This document shows, in pieces, positions 1 to 10,851 of a DNA stretch of 64,000 bases (position 1 is its first letter; each line of letters begins with the position of its first letter). This DNA is from Vitis vinifera (taxonomy: Eukaryota; Streptophyta; Magnoliopsida; Vitales; Vitaceae): the NCBI RefSeq assembly GCF_030704535.1, contig NC_081821.1, forward strand, positions 2,929,001 to 2,993,000. Direction: 5' to 3'. A program made the position numbers and the translations under genes. The notes beneath the pieces are model-generated. The model was given only the letters and a program-made list of their open reading frames with translations, ran no database searches and was not told the origin of the DNA.

Positions 1-634
1 AGGTAAAATCTGAGTACTGTTTTATTTGAAATAGAGGGTCACTCCCTGATCCGGGGTATAACTTTGCTTGATTTTTCCCAAAACCTCCGTTTCAGAGGAG
101 CAGTGTCTGCTCCATTTATCTTTAAGGCTGGGTAGCAATGATATGTATACCATGGAGCTGATATTGGTTTTATGAAATTTTATTTTTTACCAAATTTTGA
201 TCCATCTTCTCCTTGTTGGATTCAATAAATTTATTTCTAATATGCTATAGTTTCTGTGGTTGTGGAACAAAGATTGCCCACATTTAAATGCTAAACAGAG
301 CACTATCATGTTCTCTTCTGTCCTGTACTTGGAAGTGTCATCTCCTAATTTATTTTCATTCAATTATCTCATGCAGGTGAGGGTTAAGAACATGTTGTAC
401 CATACTGCCCGCATAAATTGCCTGGCCTGGTCTCCTGATAACAGCATGGTAGCTACTGGGTCACTCGACACATGTGTCATCATATATGAGATTGACAAGC
501 CAGCATCCAGCCGTGTCACCATAAAGGGAGCCCACTTGGGTGGGGTTTATGGTTTAGCATTTACTGATGATACCAGTGTGGTGAGTTCTGGCGAAGATGC
601 TTGTGTTCGAGTTTGGAAGTTAACCCCACAATAG
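1..634 (+). CDS. AIP1: Actin-interacting protein 1 (AIP1/WDR1), last exon only
   Basis: This is the 3' end of a WD40 protein that works with ADF/cofilin to take actin filaments apart in the cytoplasm. Bases 1-2 (AG) end an upstream exon and are followed by a GTAAAA donor. The intron runs 3-376 and ends in ATGCAG. The last exon, 377-634, encodes 85 residues and stops with TAG. It contains the last two WD repeats: one from [10 protein letters not shown] to CVIIYEI and one from [10 protein letters not shown] to CVRVWKL. The ending closely matches plant AIP1 proteins as I remember them. The rest of the gene, about 500 codons in this family, lies before the window. A GT-AG intron in phase 0 joins the two parts. 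A PAC or similar function is not visible in this fragment. Confidence 0.9.
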
Positions 635-1271
635 ACAAAGATGATGGAGCCCACTGAGGGGACACCAAGGTCAAGAATAACTAATAAATTGGGTAAATAT
701 ACCAGGTTTTTAGGTTTGTTGTGAGTTCAGCTTGAGATCGAAACTGGAGAAAGAAGTGGGGAAAGGAGCATTATTCTGGAGAGCATTTTAGTAAGTTATG
801 ATTGTGCGGATATTTCCCATCTGCTCTATTTAAGTGACAGTTTGGTCAAGACTTGTGCCCTTTTTTGCAGCTTGGGGGTGATTAGGCGACTAGTGAATTG
901 GTATGGTGTTATAATGCACGTAAAAACGCAGAAATTTTAAGACTGACATCTTCGCTGAGAATGGTCAAACTGCAGAATTTGAACCGTGGAAGCTGTTTTG
1001 TGTACATTTTGCAGTGGGAAAGTCTCAAGTTAGACAGTGCTGGAGGAGGAGAGTGAATTACGCGTTCTCCCCTTTGTGGTTTGGTTTCCTGTAATAGAAT
1101 CCTATCAAGGGTTTTTTTTCCTGTTTTTTTTTTCTTTTTTTTTTTTTTTTTTGCCCGGAAGTGAGACGAATTTATTTATTTATTGTGTATTTTTGTTTTT
1201 CCACCTGCAGTTATGGGAAGAGTGAAGATTGTTGAGTGTGTGTTGGTAGTGTAATCTTCTTCTTGTTCTGT

Positions 1272-1277
1272 AATAAA
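1272..1277 (+). terminator. AIP1 poly(A) signal AATAAA
   Basis: This is a canonical AATAAA, 638 bases after the AIP1 stop and downstream of a T-rich tract at 1110-1152. The sequence between is a plausible long 3' UTR. No other AATAAA fits better before the AT-rich intergenic DNA starts. Confidence 0.5.
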
Positions 1278-1299
1278 TGGGTTTCTAAAGACAAGCAAA

Positions 1300-2454
1300 A
1301 GGCCTCAATACATGTTTTCTTGTGTATGTATATAGGAGTTATGATTTGAGTGGTTCATGTCCATTGAAGATTGCATAAATGCCTGTCTCTTTTCATGGGT
1401 CTTCTTCCTGATAGAAATTGTACTCGACAAAAATATTTATGAGCCAAGATGGGCTAGGCCCAGGACAAGCCATGTAAAGGGCTGAGATGGGCATATGATT
1501 TTAGACCCAATTTCAGTCTAGACAGCAAGATGTGTGTTTTTATCTTATCATCGTGTATCATATTTTACCATTACTTTCAAACAAATGACCTGTCTACAAA
1601 TACAATAGAGTTTTATAGAAGCTAGATGATGATCCAATTTGAACCAAATTAGAGTTTCATACATGTTTGGGTAATTTATCAAATAGGGTTCAATCTACAG
1701 ATAAAATAGGGAGAAAGGCCTTCTTCTATAAAATATTTTTCTATTTTTAAAAACAAAACATAAGTTTTTTAACTTAGAAAGCACATGTAAATTTTTGACA
1801 AAAAATAGTCTTTTTTTTTAATTTTATTTTCAGAATAAATTTAAGAATTTTCATTTGTTTCTTTTTTAAATGTTTTAAACAATAATTGAAAATAGAGAAT
1901 ATACTTCAAAAAATTTTGCATTGTATATGATAGCATAAAGTAAAGTAAGGAAAGTAGTTCTCATATTTGAGTAAAGGAACAAAATTTTATTCTTAAAAAT
2001 AATTAGAAGTTACATATATAAATTTCCATTGAATTGGTATATTCCTCTATTCAATTGCACATTCTTTAGATTTACATAGATAGAGAAGACATATAAGGTA
2101 GGGGGCAAGGTGAAGGTGAAGGAGCTGAAAATAATGCAATGGATTTGAAAGTAGAAAGGGTTGAATCTACACATCCTTAGCTATACCTCTCTTTCCCACT
2201 TGGTCTCATGTGGCAGACCACCACTCCATGAATTCCAAGGTGTACTATTTTGCTTTTATTGATGGGTTGGCCCACCTTATCAGAAATCAACTTCAAAAAT
2301 TCTATTGTATCACTAGTGGAATCAAATTCACATGCCTATTTGACAAATAAATTAGTTGAAAGGGATGTTAGGTTTGTGTCCTAAGGGAACAAAAGTAGTT
2401 TCATTATTGGAAACGCTTAAGGTATGGTTGCCATTCTTGGACACTAAACTTAGA
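1300..2454. other. Intergenic DNA, no gene seen
   Basis: The stretch is AT-rich with scattered short open frames. No conserved coding pattern, RNA gene or clear repeat end was recognised. Confidence 0.6.
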
Positions 2455-2750
2455 GGGTGTTTTTTTTTTCTTTTTTTCTTTTTTTTTTAAGTAATTTGCT
2501 TTCAAATTTTATCTTATTTGTTTTTAAAATTTTTTTATAACTTATTATAAATATTTTATGGAATAAAAAAATCAAAATATTTAATGTTTTTTAAATTTAA
2601 AAAAAGAGTAACATATTAATTTTTTCTTATTTTTTAATGTTTCATAAAAATAAAATATTATAAAAAAAATAACTTAATACTTAACACTATTAAACACAAT
2701 TTATTGTTAAATTCTATTTAAAATTAAGTAAAAAAAAAACAAACATTGTC
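2455..2750 (-). mobile_element. MITE, family A, inverted copy
   Basis: The element starts with GGTGTTTTTTTT and ends with AAAACAAACATTGTC. Its interior is AT-rich and has no open frame. It aligns over its whole length with the reverse complement of 3475-3753: both share the TTATAACTTATTATAAAT core, a run around AACATATTA, and ACTTAACACTATTAAACA or a close match. Short terminal inverted repeats, small size and lack of coding point to a non-autonomous DNA transposon. Confidence 0.6.
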
Positions 2751-3474
2751 TTAATTCAATATTTTATTATATAAATACAACATTCTTTCATTATATCTAT
2801 AACATACATAGATTTTTGAATCAATAAAATTGGAATATTATAGATTGATGTTTTGAAATATTCTAATATTTCTAGTAAACCCTAAAAGTAGTAGTAAGAA
2901 TGAAACGAGGCCATGGATATTCATTTCAAACTAGTGCTCGAGTGTTGAAAAATCATGTGGGGGTGTGGGCTCAACACATCACAAAGTTGATATTATTGTT
3001 CATCGACTTTTCAGTGAAGTATGGGACCAATTTATGGTCAGATGTGGGCACATAATTAATGGCCATGCACAAGGGTCCCAATATTGGGTCCTCCACACTT
3101 TTAAATTAGGAAAAATGTTGACAATTCAGCATTGGCGTGCCCCTAGAGTCTCACTATTATTCTTCTCTCTTTTCTTGTTTGGATTTTAGCAAGAATGAGG
3201 ACATAAAAAAAAAAAAAAAAAAAGTTGTAAAATTATTTTTTAAGCACACGTATGGATACTTGGGTCTTTTTTTTTTTTTTTTTGGTATTTTTGTAGGGTT
3301 TTGATTTGATTTTGAAGTGCTAAAAATAATTAATAGAGACATGAAAGGAAAATTTAAGAGAAAATGGGAGATGGAGATGAGTAGTTTATAAGGATTAATA
3401 GCGACATTACTTTATATCATTATTTTATATTAAGATGTCATTAATTCATACAGGTCTTATTTCTTTGAACCCGT

Positions 3475-3753
3475 GGTGTTTGTTTTTTTACTTTATTCTA
3501 AATAGAACTTTAATGTTTAATAGTGTTAAATATTAGATTGTTTATTTTTATAGTATTTTATTTCTATTAAGTATTAAAAAGTAAAGAAAACTAATATGTT
3601 ATTTTTTTCTATTTTGAAAAAGCTATATATTTTGGTTTTTTCTATTTAGTAAAAAATTTATAATAAGTTATAAAAAAATAGAAAAACAAACAACATAAAT
3701 TTTGAAAACAAATTACTTTCCATAAAAAATTATAAAAAAAAACAAACATCACC
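3475..3753 (+). mobile_element. MITE, family A
   Basis: The element is bounded by GGTGTTTGTTTTTTT and AAAAACAAACATCACC, which are inverted repeats of each other. Related copies are at 2455-2750 (inverted), 52301-52660 and, more distantly, 23321-23547. The sequence is absent from the matching place in the second unit of the surrounding duplication, so it either inserted after the duplication or was replaced there. Confidence 0.7.
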
Positions 3754-5901
3754 TTAATCTTATGTCTTTCATGTTTTAAGAAAACTCGAATAGTTATAGA
3801 CATTAGACAATTCATTTATGGTTAACCAATCTAACTCTAGTTAGACCGTTTCAACCATGATCAAGAGGTTATATCTACAATTGGAGGGTTATAATCATAA
3901 TTCAATTATTATAATTGCATTTGCCCATTATATTAAGAGGTTATTTTGGAAAAAAATAAATCATTTTTTAAATTTAAATTTTTTAAAAAAAATTAATTGG
4001 TCACCGGTTAAATTATAGTTTTATTAATTTAAAATGTTTAAATAGGGATCTTAACTTCTCACATTTGATTTACCAATTACTTATCCAAAGTGAAGCCACC
4101 TATGACCCACCTCTGCCATTGTCGGTTGAGCAACCCAATGAGTTAATTTTCCTTTGCTTTTCAAAAATATCTTTTCATGCATTCCATTAATCTATAAACT
4201 TTATAATTATTTTTAAAATTGGTTAATTATCATATTGAAGATATTTTTTAAATATAATTTAATAATTAAATTAAAAAAATAAAAAAATATAATATTTTAA
4301 GTAAATATTATATCTCTTTTATTTATTTAATACATATTTTTGAAACTTATCACATTATCTTAATCACATCCTAACCATATGTTCTTATCTAATAAATAAA
4401 TTTTCATATCATGTTATCTTATATATTTATTATATGTTCATATTATCACATTTTTTATACTTTGATTACATTTTTGTACTTGAATTACAATCTTCCGTCC
4501 TTATCATCTTTTTTTTTGTATATTTATCGCATTATTAATATCTTAATCACATTTTTAGACTTTTATCTTATTCTTCATATTTTAATACCATAAACTCTTT
4601 TAGGTCTCTATTAGAAAAGTAATAGTTTTAAAAAAATTGAGGGGTAAAAAAATATTTTTTATCTCAAATTTTAAAATTAATATTTTCTTCCTTTTAACTT
4701 TATTTTTATTTTCAATTTTATTTTATTTTCATATTTTATAATAAAAATTATAACTTTTTAGTAAAAGCCAAAAATTTCTATAATTTCAATAATGATTAGA
4801 ATTTTTATTGAGTTATTTATTCCCACTAATTACATATCAAAGAAAAAATAAAATATATATATATATATGAAAAATTCACATTACTTTATATCATTATTTT
4901 ATATTAGATGTCATTATTTCATATAGGCCTTATTTCTTTGAACACTTAATGTTTTAGAAACAAGAAATAAAGATACAAATAATAGAATAAAGATATAAAG
5001 AATAAGACTAGATATAATGCAACGATGAAACTTAAATAAACATGCGATGTAAAATGATTGATGGCACTTTTTGGCAAGTGCCTCTCGATATTGTAATAGG
5101 TTCCTTGCTTGATTCACAAAAACACCTCAATAAATATCATGGAAGTTTTGGCATGTCCGAAGATGCCTAGGTGCATGGTGTGCCAAAGTCATTAGACTTA
5201 ATCTTATGTCTTTCATGTTTTAAGAAAACTCGAATGGTTATAGACATTAGACAATTCATTTATGATTAACCAATCTAACTCTAGTTAGACCGTTTCAACC
5301 ATGGTCGAGAGGTTATATCTACCATTAGAGGGTTATAATCATAATTTGATTATTACAATTGCATTTGGTCATTATATTAAGAGGTTATTTTGGAAAAAAA
5401 ATTAATCATTTTTTAAATTTAAATTTAAAAAAAAAAAAAAAATTGGTCACCGGTTAAATTATAGTTTTATTAATTTAAAATGTTTAAATAGGGATCTTAA
5501 CTTCTTACATTTGATTTACCAATTACTTATCCAAAGTGAAGCCACCTATGACCCACCTCTGCCATTGTCGGTTGAGCAACCCAATGAGTTAATTTTCCTT
5601 TGCTTTCCCTTGGTTGATTGTTCATTTAAATATTAGCATCTACTTTGAATCATTTTCTTTTCATGTATATCCTAAAATTTATATAAATTTGGATTTCATG
5701 CATTACATTAATCTATAAACTTTATAATTATTTTTTAAATTGGTTAATTATTATATTGAAGATATTTTTTAAATATAATTTAATAATTAAATTTTAAAAA
5801 TAAAAATATAGAATATTTTAATTAAATATTATATCTCTTTTATTTATTTAATACATATTTTTGAAACTTATCACGTTATTTTAATCACATCCTAACCATA
5901 T

Positions 5902-6083
5902 GTTTTTTTTTTTTTTTTTTTTATAATGTGGATGTCCAGGCCAGCTTACTCCCACCTTGACTAATCCCACGGGGCCTTGAAGTTAACGATCGGATAAACC
6001 TCCAGTGGTCCTGAGGGGACTCGAACCGGTGACCATTAGAAAGCAAACCCAAGGCTGGACCAATTGAACTACCCCCTCAAGGT
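5902..6083 (-). mobile_element. tRNA-derived SINE with 14-bp target duplication
   Basis: Read on the minus strand, the element starts at 6083 with a tRNA-like head. The A box (TAGTTCAATTGG) lies at 6071-6060 and a perfect B box (GGTTCGAGTCC) at 6027-6017. After a tRNA-unrelated body it ends in an A tail, seen as about 20 T at 5903-5922 on the plus strand. Identical 14-base copies of CATCCTAACCATAT flank it at 5888-5901 and 6084-6097. These are the marks of an RNA polymerase III transcript inserted by LINE machinery. It is not a working tRNA gene, because no cloverleaf 3' half or acceptor stem follows. The perfect flanks suggest a recent insertion. Confidence 0.93.
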
Positions 6084-6103
6084 CATCCTAACCATATATT
6101 GAA

Positions 6104-6351
6104 GATAAGGATAGAAAAGTGTAATTCAAATACAAAAATATAATCAGAGTATAAAAAATGTGATAATATGAACATATAATAAATATATAAGATAATATGA
6201 TATGAAAATTTGTTTATTAACCATATGTTCTTATCTAATAAACAAATTTTCATATCGTGTTATCTTATATATTTATTACATGTTCATATTATCACATTTT
6301 TTATACTTTGGTTACATTTTTGTATTTGAATTATAATTTTCCATCCTTATC
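6104..6351. repeat. Large hairpin: 116-bp inverted repeat, 16-base loop
   Basis: Left arm 6104-6219 and right arm 6236-6351 are nearly perfect reverse complements, separated by a 16-base loop at 6220-6235. The arm starts GATAAGGAT and its partner ends ATCCTTATC. Unit 1 of the surrounding duplication keeps only the right-arm sequence (about 4380-4510). The left arm was therefore gained in unit 2 or lost in unit 1. A transcript would fold into a long hairpin, but transcription is not shown. Confidence 0.85.
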
Positions 6352-6968
6352 ATCTTTTTTTTTTATATTTATCACATTATTAATATCTTAATCACATTTT
6401 TAGACTTTTATCTTATTCTTCATATTTTAATATCAAAACTCTTTTAGGTCTATATTAGAAAAGTAATAGTTTTAAAAAAATTGAGGGGTAAAAAAATATT
6501 TTCTATCTCAAATTTTAAAATTAATATGTTCTTCCTTTTAACTTTATTTTTATTTTCAATTTTATTTTATTTTCATATTTTATAATAAAAATTATAACAT
6601 TTTAGTAAAAGCCAAAAAATTCTATAATTTCAATAATGATTAGAATTTTTATTGAGTTATTTATTCCCACTAATTATATATCGAAGAAAAAATAAAAAAT
6701 ATATATATATAAAAGAAAGGTGTATGATATATCATATATGTTTCCAAAGTCCAAGAAAACTTGTATCCAAATGGACCGTTTGTCTCTCTAGGCTTACTCA
6801 TATTTCTATGACCAAAATGCCCCTTTCCATTTTTCGTAATTTCACTTTAAAAAGATCCCTTACTTTTGTTCGGAATTGAAAAATCCATACGGCGTAGGCG
6901 GCCACCCACGAAAACAGGCACCTTTCTTTACCATTTTACCCTTGCATGGAGTGTTCCTCGTGCCCCCT

Positions 6969-7226
6969 CACGTGACTTAAGCCAATAAACCATTGTCTTA
7001 TTCTCCGCTAGATTTTAACGGCAGAGATTCTCTCAAATCTTTTGCCTCTTAATCATCCTAAAACGAGGAGGGTGCACAGTTGTGATCCTGCGCACCTCCA
7101 TCATCATCAGTGAAACCGCTTAAGCGGCTTCATCTGGATCGTCCGATTGGGAGGGAGTATGGGGGAGCATAATGAATGAGGAGGGCCCACCCTATCCTAT
7201 ACCATCCCATCTCTTCTCTATAAATA
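6969..7226 (+). promoter_or_regulatory. BGLU44 promoter: G-box and TATA box
   Basis: A TATAAATA box at 7219-7226 lies 52 bases before the ATG, so the 5' leader is short. A CACGTG G-box is at 6969-6974, about 300 bases before the ATG. G-boxes bind bZIP and bHLH factors that often answer to light or abscisic acid. A perfect 12-base palindrome, CCGCTTAAGCGG, is at 7116-7127. That these sites work is inferred from position only. Confidence 0.6.
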
Positions 7227-7277
7227 AAAGCCCATAGCTCCCTCAACTCTCACTTCTGAGACAGCTTACTGAAAAAT

Positions 7278-9912
7278 ATGAACAAGAAGGGAGCATGGGC
7301 GGTGCTGTGGGTGATCGTTGTAATCCAATGCGTCGCAGATGCAGCGGAGCACAATGAGGAGTCGCTGATATTCAACACCCATGGACTGAGCAGAGAGAGC
7401 TTCCCCAAGGGCTTCGTCTTCGGCACCGCCACGTCAGCTTACCAGGTCGAGGGCATGGCTGACAAGGACGGCCGAGGACCAAGCATTTGGGATGTCTTCA
7501 TTCGAAAACCCGGTAACCGTTTTTTTTTTTTTTTTTTGTATTTTTGGAAGTTTTAATTTATTTTTTTCTACATTACTGTTGTGATTATTGTTTTTTTTTT
7601 TTTAAATAATTTTTGGGGAGCAGGGATTGTGGCGAATAATGGCACTGGAGAGGTGGCGGTTGACCAGTATCACCGGTACAAGGTAAATTTTCTAGTGTCT
7701 GTCAGAGATTTTCCCATTGTTCACGTGCATCTCAATTATAATTTAATTTTTTTGTACATAATAAAAAATTTATATTTTCTTATTGTACTTTATTATATAA
7801 TAAAAAAATTAAGATTTTTCCATCTTAGCAAAAAGTTATTTTTAGTTCTATTTATTAGTTTTTAAGTCTTTTTTTTAATTATATATATAATCTGTTTCAT
7901 TTTTGCCTTGTTTCAAATATTTGAAGAAATAATTGAAAACTACTGATGTGTTAACAGGAAGATATAGACCTGATGAAGAGTCTTAATTTTGAAGCATACC
8001 GCTTCTCAATCTCATGGTCCAGGATTTTCCCAGGTGATTTCAAGATGGATTTTGCAGAAAATAATAATTATAGTAATTAAAAAAAAAAAAAAAACTAAAC
8101 TCTGTTTTGATGCAGAGGGAACTGGGAAAGTGAATTGGAAGGGAGTTGCTTACTACAATAGACTGATCAACTACCTGCTCAAAAAAGGTAAATTTTCCAA
8201 CAAAATTAAAATCTTTCATGCTAAATTGAACATAATTTGAGCCCACAAGTTATATTTTTGTAGGCATTACCCCATATGCAAATCTCTATCACTATGACCT
8301 TCCTTTGGCACTTGAGAAGAAATACAATGGGTTATTGAGTTACAGAGTAGTGTAAGTACTGCAATAACCTCGAAAAAATTTGTGGTTTTTTGTGGGGATT
8401 TATCTGTGGTGTATTGGTTGATGAATGAGTCTAATATTACAGGAAAGATTTTGCGGATTATGCTGACTTTTGCTTCAAGATGTTTGGAGACAGAGTGAAG
8501 AATTGGATGACATTTAATGAGCCAAGAGTGGTGGCTGCTCTTGGCTATGATAATGGTTTCTTTGCTCCAGGGAGGTGCTCCAAGGAGTATGGAAACTGTA
8601 CTGCTGGGAACTCTGGAACAGAGCCTTACATTGTGGCACATCATTTGATTTTGTCCCATGCAGCTGCCGTTCAGAGATACAGGGAGAAATATCAAGTATG
8701 GTTCTGTTTTTAGTGTTTTTTTACCTCTCTAATTTGATGTTATGTGTTTGATTCAATGGAGGAGAAGATGATGATTGACTGACTGATAAAAGTATGTTTC
8801 TCAGAAAGAACAAAAGGGGAGGATTGGAATTCTCTTGGATTTTGTTTGGTATGAGCCTCTTACAAGATCAAAGGCTGACAACCTAGCAGCTCAAAGATCC
8901 AGAGACTTTCATGTTGGATGGTATAAATACTTGGCATTCTCCACTGATTCAGAGTAGGATGAATGCAGTATAGATATTCAAATAGTAATGTTGGTTTTGT
9001 TTTCTATAGGTTTATTCACCCCATTGTATATGGAGAGTATCCGAGAACAATGCAAGAGATTGTTGGAGATAGACTGCCCAAGTTCACAAAAGCGGAGGTG
9101 AAGATGGTGAAAGGATCGATGGATTTCGTGGGAATCAACCAGTATACAGCCTACTACATGTATGATAAGCCGAAACCCAAAGTCCCTGGCTACCAGGAGG
9201 ACTGGCATGCTGGATTTGCTTGTATGATACAATCCCTATCTCTGTTAGTTTTGTTGTTTACTGTGCATACTTTTATTGTTCTCACATTTTTCGCTTGTGG
9301 ACTTTGCAGATGAAAAGCATGGAGTGCCAATTGGTCCAAGGGTAATTTCTATACCATGGAATGAAAAAAAATAAAAAACCCTTTTCATTCTGCAAGTACA
9401 TCGGTAATGGGATTGGTTTTAATTCTAGTAGTGGATTGATTGAATGTATGCAGGCATATTCTAGCTGGCTCTACAAAGTTCCTTGGGGTCTTTACAAAGC
9501 TGTGACCTACATAAAAGAGCGATATGGAAACCCCACTGTGATTTTGTCAGAAAATGGTATGCTTCACTGGTTTGAGTCTTATGAAACATTAGAATACTGT
9601 ACCAGTCTCATGCCATTTATTGCATGATTTGCAGGCATGGATGATCCGGGTAATGTCACCCTTTCTCAGGGATTGCATGACACAAAAAGGGTCAACTTCT
9701 ACACAAACTATTTGACTGAGCTAAAGAAGGCAATCGATGATGGAGCAAATGTAATTGGCTACTTTGCATGGTCATTGCTGGACAACTTTGAATGGAGACT
9801 AGGATACACTTCAAGGTTCGGCATTGTCTACGTTGACTGGAGGACCCTCAAGAGGTATCCTAAAATGTCTGCCAAGTGGTTCAAGCAGATGCTTGCTCAG
9901 AAGGGGCATTAG
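7278..9912 (+). CDS. BGLU44: GH1 beta-glucosidase, BGLU44 type, complete
   Basis: The enzyme is a retaining family 1 glycoside hydrolase that removes terminal beta-glucosyl or beta-mannosyl groups. It should be secreted to the wall or vacuole. Exons are 7278-7512, 7624-7682, 7958-8033, 8116-8187, 8264-8351, 8443-8695, 8805-8920, 9010-9221, 9310-9341, 9454-9556 and 9635-9912. All introns are GT-AG and phases close to 507 residues, normal for the family. Residues 1 to about 23 form a signal peptide. The acid/base is Glu203 in MTFNEP. The nucleophile is Glu414 in ILSENG, whose codons end exon 10. Other GH1 landmarks are [21 protein letters not shown] and DNFEW. Overall similarity, from memory, is closest to Arabidopsis BGLU44 and the rice BGlu1 group, which act on cello- and manno-oligosaccharides. 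The exact substrate cannot be read from sequence. The start is chosen because it gives a signal peptide and follows the TATA box at a sensible distance. Confidence 0.96.
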
Positions 9913-10075
9913 GCATTTGGAGTATGCCTTTCGTCTGTTTTAGTTTTAGGTCTAGTTTAAATGTAAATGGTGCCTTTGTTGAAGAACTGGGAACTCCATC
10001 AGGCATCCAGAACGTTTCCTTCTTTAGGTTTAGTGTTCTATGGAATGGCGGTTTGTAATACTCAAAACACCATTA

Positions 10076-10081
10076 AATAAA
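10076..10081 (+). terminator. BGLU44 poly(A) signal AATAAA
   Basis: The AATAAA lies 164 bases after the BGLU44 stop codon, in the expected place for a plant near-upstream element. Confidence 0.6.
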
Positions 10082-10420
10082 TCTGTTACTCAATACTTGA
10101 GTTTCAGGCTTTCTTTCTAGATTTTCCATACTATATGATATGATCTTGCAACTTTGAACTGATAATATGAACTGCAGCCAAAAAACTCTGGAACTCTTGG
10201 AAGGTTTGGATTTCCAAGTGATCAGTAGCAACATAAAATAAAAAATAAAAATAAATAAATCCACCCTCAGAGGGGTCTCCAGCACCCAAACCTCTTTATC
10301 AGGGAACTTCACAGAAATCATAAGGAAACTGTTCCTTGTCTCCATTTTCCAAACATGAAGCACCCTTCAGAAACAAGGACTCCAATGTTGATGGGGTGAA
10401 TCTTTTCAATTTTCCACAGA

Positions 10421-10600
10421 ACTTGCCTACCTCTCTGGGAAGCATTGCCATCAAATCAGAACCTTGAATAAAAATTTCTTGCTAGCTCTAGTTATTCAGT
10501 TCGATAGATGAATTGCCTACCTCTCCAGGAAGCATTGCCATCAAATCAGAACCTTGAATAAAAATTTCTTGCAAGCTCTAGTTGTTAAGTTCAATAGTCA
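10421..10600 (-). repeat. Two 90-bp tandem units in a decayed coding-like stretch
   Basis: Units 10421-10510 and 10511-10600 are over 90% alike. On the minus strand one frame reads EIFIQGSDLMAMLP in both units. It runs on toward 10300 as REVGKFCGKLKRF and FLKGASCLENG before a stop. Stops interrupt the frame at the unit boundaries. It lies just past the 3' end of EXO1 on the same strand. It may be a remnant of another gene or of an older EXO1 tail. I do not recognise the protein. Confidence 0.55.
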
Positions 10601-10851
10601 ATGTTTCAGTGTCATTTTTCAAATCCATTATAGGACCTTTCAAGTCAGTTTTTTGCTACATTTCCCATATAGCTTCCTCAACTGATTGCCATAAGAGTCA
10701 CATCAGATGCCTAGTGTTCCCTTAAGAATATTTCCCATCAGCAAATGTAATTTAAATCAATTGAATAATTTACTGAAGAGTCCAAAATTCCCCCCCACAG
10801 AAAACAGGGAATTAATAATCTATAATCTATAATTAAAGAGGAAATGAATGA

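Larger units (their letters stand above)
3402..6712 (+). repeat. Tandem duplication, two ~1.5-1.8 kb units
   Basis: Unit 1 is about 3402-4880 and unit 2 about 4881-6712. Both begin with ATTACTTTATATCATTATTT and end with a stretch around TTATTCCCACTAATTA followed by (AT)n. The best conserved block is 3759-4165 against 5201-5605. The units differ by insertions. Unit 1 carries MITE 3475-3753, and unit 2 has unrelated sequence at the same place (4945-5200). Unit 2 also has about 90 extra bases near 5609-5697, the SINE at 5902-6083, and the left arm of a hairpin. The order of events is inferred: duplication first, then separate insertions. Confidence 0.85.

Noticed and set aside
5902..6083. tRNA gene on the minus strand
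   Set aside because: It has A and B boxes but no acceptor stem or full cloverleaf, and it carries an A tail and target duplications, so it is a SINE.
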